NCBI GenBank assembly: GCA_964559275.1 | Contig: CAZLGC010000019.1 | Location: forward strand, 1 to 17,588 | DNA: 17,588 nucleotides | Source: CAZLGC01 sp964559275 | Lineage (GTDB): Bacteria; Patescibacteriota; CALEFQ01 | Direction of reading: 5' to 3' | Shown here: one piece after another, positions 12,349 through 17,588 of the stretch | How positions within the stretch are numbered: position 1 is the stretch's first letter | Layout of the letters: each line of letters opens with the position of its first letter | Notes under the pieces: generated by a model | Told to the model about the DNA's origin: nothing | The model's database searches: none | What the model saw: only the letters and a program-made list of their open reading frames with translations | Translations under genes and position numbers: made by a program

Positions 12349-14649
12349 GTGAAACCAAAAAAGACCAAAATCTACTGGAAGCTGATCTTACTGGCGCCAC
12401 TCTTGGTAGTGGCTATTTTAATTAGTATCAATTCCGCTCAGGCCCTAGGACTTTCCAGCGACAATTATCAGATGAGCGTCATCAATATTGATGAATTGGG
12501 TGGCAGCTCGGATTCCACCTCTTATGATAATGCAAACATGCTGGATTACTTTGTAACCGGCAAGTTCACTGGTACTGATTACATCGTCAAGGCCGGTTAT
12601 CTTTACTTCAAACCGCCGAACCAGCCGGAGATGGGGACGCCTGAGGCACTTTCATCAAGTTCAATTCAGTGGAATTTTACTGACAAAGCTCAGGATGAAG
12701 AGGGTTTTCTTTTGGAGGACGAATCGGGTACAGTCACTCTGGTGCGCGAACAGGCGAATATCAGCTATCTCACCGAGACCGGCCTGGAAGAAAATGGGCA
12801 GTATACCCGCACTGTCAGCGCCTTCAATCCGTTTGGCAACAGTGTTCCTTCCGACCCGGCCACTGCCTGTACACTGGTGGCAGAGCGGACATTGTACGGT
12901 TCACCCGGACCGACCTATATGGACCTATCGGTCAATGTATTTCCTCGCCATACAATCGGCAGCAGCGCCTATTACTTCAAGTTAATTCTGCCTGTCCCAG
13001 AATCACCCGAATCCGGCTGGCAGCCGGGTATCAACACCTGGCGTAACACTGGTTTGGAGGTAAACACGCAATATACCTGGTCTAGCAGCCAAAGAAATAT
13101 CTGTGGTGAAGCAAATGGGTTTGTAACCTTGACTGCTTGTACGGCGGCAAACACCCCGGGGCAGCCCGTTATCTCTTATACAGAAACAAATGGCACTTAC
13201 AACGCGGTTGTTTCCTGGAGCGCGAATGGCAACCCGGCTGGGACGGAGTACCTGGTCACTGTCAACGGTTCAAATTTACAACTAGATGGTTCTATGGGCG
13301 GGGCAGAGGCCTGGTCAACCAGTCTGTCGCGTCCCCATAACAATGTTCAGCTTGATACAACTTATGTCTACCGAGTCTATGCCCGCAATTGTGATAATAT
13401 CGTAACCGATCCCTCGTTGGCGAACAGCTTGATAATCAGCTCCGGAGAAGATGAAAAAGAAAAGACTATCCTGGAAATCATCGAATCAATCCCGGAGATA
13501 ATTGCCGATTTCTTCCGTAAACTAGCGGAATTGCTGGAGCGATTCCGTAATAATCCGCTGACCCAGCTAATCAATCAAATCGCAATTGTGCCGGCTCTGG
13601 TCGCTCTGGCGTTGGCCAATCTACTGGCCGCCGCCGGCCTGGCCAACATCGGTTCACTTCTCTCCAGCTTATGGCAGGCATTTACAGAACCATTCCTGAT
13701 CTTTGCCGGCAAGCGGCGCCGCTGCTGGGGAGTGGTCTATAACGGCGCGACTAAAGTTCCGGTTGATTTGGCCCTGGTGCGTCTGCTTGATTTGAATACG
13801 GGTCAGCTGGTGAGTACGCGAGTGACAGATCGCAAGGGTCGCTTTGCTTTTATCACCAAGCCGGGTAAATTCAGAATCACTGTCACTAAAGCCGGCTTCA
13901 AATTTCCATCAAAGCGAGTAGAGGGTCGAACTCATGACGCTGGTTACGATGATCTCTACTTTGGTGAGGATATCGAAATCGCCGACGAGAAAACTGTAAT
14001 CACTGTCAGTATCCCGATAGATCCGGTGGCAGAAGCAGCGGCCGTGGAGACCAATAAGGGCGCAGTTGGTCGTTATCTGCGTCGCCGGCTCAGTATCGCA
14101 ATTGCCTTAATAGGGCCAATTCTAGGGGCAATCTGCGTCTGGATAAGTCCGAATATCTACACCTTTGCGATCCTAATTTTACATATCATCATCTTTGCTT
14201 TCTTTGCCCGTGTTACATTTGGATCCAAGAGCCGGCCGTGGGGTACTGTCTACGATGCCAAGACCGGTAAGCCAGTTGGTTTGGCCGTGGTCAGAATTTT
14301 CAGCAAGAGGTACGGCGACTTATTGGAAACCCAGGTCACAGACCGTCGGGGACGCTTCGGTTTCTTAGTTGGCCCTGAGACTTATCGGGTCACAGCGGAC
14401 AAGCCGGATTATGCCTTTCCCTCCAAGCTAGAAATCGGATTTAGTAAATATCGCGGCGAGGACTTTACCATCAAGCGTGATGAGTTGGTTAAGTTTGATA
14501 TTCCGCTTGATCCCAAGCCCGGAGCTGGCCAGACTCCGACCTCACCGATTCCGCCGCAGCCCAGCCAGGTTAAGGAGCCGGAGAGTAGTCTTCAGGTGGA
14601 AGCCAAAAAAACCAGGGATTTGGGAGACTTGGCCGGCCCTGATTCTTGA
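12349..14649 (+). CDS. Secreted/membrane multi-domain protein, FN3-like and CarboxypepD_reg-like
   Basis: The 766-residue protein starts with a signal peptide (basic residues, hydrophobic core at about 11-27, possible cleavage after SAQA). Three fibronectin-III-like beta segments follow at about 88-175, 176-265 and 266-362. A charged amphipathic stretch (365-400) leads to a long hydrophobic region (about 404-440). Two carboxypeptidase-regulatory-like beta domains then occur, at about 460-560 and 627-725, each opening WG-V-Y and containing VTDRKGRF or VTDRRGRF and a PSK segment before the end. Two more transmembrane helices lie between them (about 580-622). The tail is Pro/Lys-rich. It looks like a cell-envelope protein with binding domains; ligand unknown. 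The GTG start has no SD but gives the signal peptide directly. A terminator follows. Confidence 0.85.
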   Translation: MKPKKTKIYWKLILLAPLLVVAILISINSAQALGLSSDNYQMSVINIDELGGSSDSTSYDNANMLDYFVTGKFTGTDYIVKAGYLYFKPPNQPEMGTPEALSSSSIQWNFTDKAQDEEGFLLEDESGTVTLVREQANISYLTETGLEENGQYTRTVSAFNPFGNSVPSDPATACTLVAERTLYGSPGPTYMDLSVNVFPRHTIGSSAYYFKLILPVPESPESGWQPGINTWRNTGLEVNTQYTWSSSQRNICGEANGFVTLTACTAANTPGQPVISYTETNGTYNAVVSWSANGNPAGTEYLVTVNGSNLQLDGSMGGAEAWSTSLSRPHNNVQLDTTYVYRVYARNCDNIVTDPSLANSLIISSGEDEKEKTILEIIESIPEIIADFFRKLAELLERFRNNPLTQLINQIAIVPALVALALANLLAAAGLANIGSLLSSLWQAFTEPFLIFAGKRRRCWGVVYNGATKVPVDLALVRLLDLNTGQLVSTRVTDRKGRFAFITKPGKFRITVTKAGFKFPSKRVEGRTHDAGYDDLYFGEDIEIADEKTVITVSIPIDPVAEAAAVETNKGAVGRYLRRRLSIAIALIGPILGAICVWISPNIYTFAILILHIIIFAFFARVTFGSKSRPWGTVYDAKTGKPVGLAVVRIFSKRYGDLLETQVTDRRGRFGFLVGPETYRVTADKPDYAFPSKLEIGFSKYRGEDFTIKRDELVKFDIPLDPKPGAGQTPTSPIPPQPSQVKEPESSLQVEAKKTRDLGDLAGPDS

Positions 14650-14673
14650 TTTTGTAGCGCCCAAGAGACGTGG

Positions 14674-14698
14674 AAAACTCCCCCAATTGGGGGGTTTT
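14674..14698. terminator. Terminator after the 766-aa protein gene
   Basis: AAAACTCCCCC pairs with GGGGGGTTTT (one end offset) around an AATT loop. The symmetrical A and T runs allow bidirectional use. It separates the two surface protein genes. Confidence 0.85.
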
Positions 14699-14714
14699 AA
14701 AAATCATGAAAAAA

Positions 14715-14727
14715 TGTTATAATTATA
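14715..14727 (+). promoter_or_regulatory. Extended -10 promoter of the fibre-like gene
   Basis: TGTTATAATTATA, identical to 12297-12309, has TATAAT at 14718-14723. The predicted transcript begins near 14730, about 47 nt before the ATG. Confidence 0.7.
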
Positions 14728-14776
14728 GAGTAAAAAACCCTCGGAAAAAGCCTTAAAAAAAAGGCCATTTTATGGC

Positions 14777-17588
14777 ATGAGGGACAAAAATACAAGCCAA
14801 AACCGAATATGGAAGGCTCTTCTTGTAAGTGCGGCTATTTTAGCACTAGTTTTTGCTATATTAGCTTTTCTTAAGAAACCGCCTCATTTTGAAATCCGGG
14901 TTGGTGACGGACAAGGCTTAGAATTCACTGGTTCTTTGAAGGATCTGGAGGGAGAATGTCTGCCGGACGGAGAACATGAAGTCACATTCCGGATTTTTGA
15001 GCAGGAATACGGCGGCTGGCCGGTCTGGCAGGAAACTAGGACTGTCACGGTCAAAGACTGTAAGTTCCAGACCAAACTGGGCGAGGATGGGTCGCTCAGT
15101 GACCTGGATTTGAGCGCCCAGGATTTCTATCTGGGAGTTTCGATCGGTACGGACGGAGATTTACAGCCGCGCTACCAGATAGTGCAGGAAGGCGACGAAG
15201 TTGTGATTACCCAGAGCGGTGATAATTATTACAATACTTATTACTCTACCACCACATCGACAACGGCAAACCTGACGTTGGATGATGTAGTCAGCAACGG
15301 CAACGCGACCGGGCGCGCAGTTGTATTCAGTGGCCCGGTAACCTTGGAGGGTGTCCCTGTTTCAGTTACCGACACAAATCTTAATAGCTTCCCGGCCGGA
15401 GAGCGCGGGATTTTTGATGCCTTGAATTACCTGCAAACAGAGGTCAGTAGTGCCGGCTTGTGGGCAGATGATGGCACGGCGCTTTCACCTAAAGCTGGAG
15501 CTTCTGACAATATTGATATCGATAACGGCTGGCTGGCTGTTGCCGGGGCGACCACAGTGTCTTCTACTCTCGATGTTAGTGGCGAAGTTCATTTCACCGA
15601 CAAATTGACAGTGACCAAGCGTGTTACCTTCGGTTCCGGTTCTACTTACTATTATTTCCCGACAACGAGAGGCAGCAATAACCAAGTACTAGTGACCGAT
15701 AGCAACGGCGCTCTTTCCTGGCAGGACCAGTCCGGCGGTGGTGATACCCTCTGGACAGATTCTGGCACGGCGCTGAGCCCGGCAGCTGGAGTCTCGGCCA
15801 ATGTAAATATATCCAGCGGTACACTAACTGTTGCCGGCACGACTAGTCTGGTGGGGGCCGTAACTTTCGGTACCGGTGCCACTTCTTATACTTTCCCGAC
15901 AGCGGACGGAAACAATTCTCAGGTTCTAGTTTCTGACGGAGCCGGAGGTGTTACCTGGCAAAACCAAGCCGGCGGCTTTGCAGACCCGATGACTACGGCC
16001 GGCGATATTATATACAAAAATGCCGCCAATACCACGACTCGCCTCGGAATGGGATCGGCGGGGCAGGTGCTGCAGCGAAACGGTGCCGGCACGACGATTG
16101 AGTGGGCGGCCTTGGAGCTGACAGATCTCAGTGACGTTGGCAGCTCCACGCCGACTGCCGGCTATCTCCTAATCGCCGACGGCGGCGACTGGGAAAGCGT
16201 GCAAATGACCGGTGACGTTTCCATCACTGCCGGCGGTGCTACCGCAGTTAATTCCGTTCAGGCAAATTCCGTGGCATTGGGAACGGATACCACCGGCAAT
16301 TACGTTCGTTCCATAACTAACGGCAGTGGTATAACCGGCGGCGATGGTGGTTCCGAGTCGGCTGACTTGACCCTGGCGCTTGGCACGATGACCGGCAACT
16401 GGGATACCGGCAGCGGCGGGGCGATCCAAAATGTGGCCGGTATGACTATTACGGCCGGCAGTACTATTTCCAGCACCGGCGCACTGACTGTCCAGGGTGG
16501 GGCGGCAACCGATCTCACGCTTGGAGCCCGGGGCGGTACAGTTACCCTCAACGAAGCCGGGCAAACAACCCTCTCTGGTTTCACGGCCACTTCGATAATC
16601 GGAGCCCTGAACGAGCTTGCCGGCGGTACCGGTGCCGGACTTTGGAACAAGACGGGTACGGTGGTTCACCTGGCGACTTCAACAGATAATGTGACCATCG
16701 GGAGTTCATCAGATCTGGCCAAGTTAGGGGTTGATGGTGATGCTGATGAGATTCAGTTTCTGGTGCAAGGCAATAGTACTCAAAATGCTAATCTCATTAC
16801 CTTTGAGCAAAGTGACGGTACCGATCTTTTCACTATGAGTAATGCCGGTTTATCGACTTTCACTGGCAATGTAGACGCAACCTCCGGGGTAGATGTCACC
16901 GGAGCCGCTCTGACAGTTACCGGCCAAGCAATAACCCAGACTGTCGGCCAAGTAACTTTCGGTGGTAACGTCGATGCCAATTCCGGCTTAGATGTTGACG
17001 GAGCAAACCTGACAGTAGCTGACGGCTATGATATTTCCATAGATAATACCTCCGGCAACAGTGAGATTGTATCCAGCGCCGGGGCACTAGAATTGCTTGG
17101 CGCCTCCACGCTGACTATTTCTACCACTGCCGGTAACATCACTCTCAATGGCGCCGGCACGGTAGAAGTTTCGGACAACCTTAATGCTAATGCCGGTGTG
17201 GATATATCCGGAGCCGCGCTGACAGTTGCCAACCAGGCTATTACCCAAACCGGCGGCGGGCAAGTTACCTTTGCCGGCAATGTTGATGCCACGGCCGGGA
17301 TTGATATCACCAACGCCGCTCTGACAATGGGTGATCAGGATATCACCGGGGTCGGCGCTAATATTACCGGTACCGATGCGCTTACAGTTTCTGCTACAGG
17401 GGCAGCTATCGACCTTACCCTCGGCGGGCGAGGTGCTACCATCACTCTCAATGAAGCCGGGCAGACAACTCTATCTGGATTCACGGCTACTTCCATCATC
17501 GGAGCCCTGAACGAGCTTGCCGGCGGTACCGGCGCCGGGCTTTGGAATATAACCGGGGCGGTTATACACCCGGCTACAACTACTAATG
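14777..17588 (+). CDS. Membrane-anchored, tail-fibre-like repeat protein (partial)
   Basis: An open frame runs from ATG 14777 to the window end (937 codons and one base) without a stop. The N-terminus is basic, with one transmembrane helix at about residues 12-33, then a beta-rich domain to about 160. The rest is low-complexity Gly/Ala/Thr/Ser/Asp beta repeats: paired FPTTRGSNNQVLVTD and FPTADGNNSQVLVSD segments, paired GTALSP units 97 residues apart, MTTAGDIIY with GSAGQVLQRNG (phrases common in phage tail fibres), and a long unit recurring exactly 300 residues apart. The later part repeats DVTGAALTV and DISGAALTV. It is probably a long surface fibre or adhesin anchored by its N-terminus. 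No clear SD. The ATG at 14773 is not used because a stop follows at once. The C-terminus is outside the window. Confidence 0.85.
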   Translation, partial: MRDKNTSQNRIWKALLVSAAILALVFAILAFLKKPPHFEIRVGDGQGLEFTGSLKDLEGECLPDGEHEVTFRIFEQEYGGWPVWQETRTVTVKDCKFQTKLGEDGSLSDLDLSAQDFYLGVSIGTDGDLQPRYQIVQEGDEVVITQSGDNYYNTYYSTTTSTTANLTLDDVVSNGNATGRAVVFSGPVTLEGVPVSVTDTNLNSFPAGERGIFDALNYLQTEVSSAGLWADDGTALSPKAGASDNIDIDNGWLAVAGATTVSSTLDVSGEVHFTDKLTVTKRVTFGSGSTYYYFPTTRGSNNQVLVTDSNGALSWQDQSGGGDTLWTDSGTALSPAAGVSANVNISSGTLTVAGTTSLVGAVTFGTGATSYTFPTADGNNSQVLVSDGAGGVTWQNQAGGFADPMTTAGDIIYKNAANTTTRLGMGSAGQVLQRNGAGTTIEWAALELTDLSDVGSSTPTAGYLLIADGGDWESVQMTGDVSITAGGATAVNSVQANSVALGTDTTGNYVRSITNGSGITGGDGGSESADLTLALGTMTGNWDTGSGGAIQNVAGMTITAGSTISSTGALTVQGGAATDLTLGARGGTVTLNEAGQTTLSGFTATSIIGALNELAGGTGAGLWNKTGTVVHLATSTDNVTIGSSSDLAKLGVDGDADEIQFLVQGNSTQNANLITFEQSDGTDLFTMSNAGLSTFTGNVDATSGVDVTGAALTVTGQAITQTVGQVTFGGNVDANSGLDVDGANLTVADGYDISIDNTSGNSEIVSSAGALELLGASTLTISTTAGNITLNGAGTVEVSDNLNANAGVDISGAALTVANQAITQTGGGQVTFAGNVDATAGIDITNAALTMGDQDITGVGANITGTDALTVSATGAAIDLTLGGRGATITLNEAGQTTLSGFTATSIIGALNELAGGTGAGLWNITGAVIHPATTTN
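16440..17588 (+). repeat. In-frame long repeat with 900-bp period
   Basis: A block around 16440-16688 recurs around 17340-17588. The stretch 16601-16620 is identical to 17501-17520, an exact 900-bp offset (300 codons). Flanking bases differ mainly at third positions, so the copies are old but held by protein-level selection. The second copy may continue beyond the window. Confidence 0.85.

Noticed and set aside
1..17588. CRISPR array or insertion sequence
   Set aside because: No regularly spaced direct repeats with spacers, Cas genes, transposase or IS-like terminal repeats were found.
1..17588. UGA recoded as glycine, as in some Patescibacteria
   Set aside because: All identified genes have full family length with standard stops, several ending at TGA.

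Overview
The window looks like a chromosomal piece of an uncultured Patescibacteria (CPR) bacterium. This rests on gene content and style: tsaD, tsaE, uppP, a PilB/GspE-type ATPase, a DHH-family protein, and long secreted or anchored surface proteins with fibronectin-like, carboxypeptidase-regulatory-like and tail-fibre-like repeats. Most genes are closely spaced and lack a Shine-Dalgarno (SD) sequence. The standard genetic code fits all genes. The phylum assignment is inference; no 16S rRNA gene is present.

Region 1 (1-800, minus strand): a small membrane peptide gene with its own terminator, a tRNA-Glu(UUC) gene with encoded CCA, and a GIY-YIG nuclease gene that ends three bases before the tRNA. 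The nuclease gene has a near-consensus promoter (748-776). Two GC-rich palindromes lie here.

Region 2 (800-5380, plus strand) is the most unusual part. A consensus promoter (850-878) fires into about 1.2 kb of DNA that has no credible protein but is dense in hairpins. It begins with an attenuator-like switch (901-1029) and ends just before a PPDK-like gene. That protein keeps the ATP-grasp and phosphohistidine domains but has an unrecognised C-terminal domain where the PEP/pyruvate barrel should be. Next comes a cysteine-dependent phosphatase gene whose SD is buried in a long hairpin, then about 150 nt of further hairpins and a terminator. Both proteins use strong SDs and GC-rich codons, unlike the neighbouring genes. 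I read this as an acquired cassette: structured RNA, phosphotransferase and phosphatase.

Region 3 (5380-7950, plus): tsaD, probably leaderless, overlaps by 4 nt a membrane-anchored TPR protein gene. A bidirectional terminator follows.

Region 4 (7950-10850, minus): a DHH-family gene with altered catalytic motifs lies upstream of a PilB/GspE ATPase gene.

Region 5 (10850-12290, plus): uppP and tsaE, 1 nt apart. TsaD and TsaE both serve tRNA t6A synthesis; UppP recycles the lipid carrier for cell-wall synthesis.

Region 6 (12290-17588, plus): two surface-protein genes, each behind the same 13-base extended -10 promoter. The first is a 766-residue multi-domain membrane protein. The second is an N-terminally anchored, repeat-rich, tail-fibre-like protein that runs off the window end.
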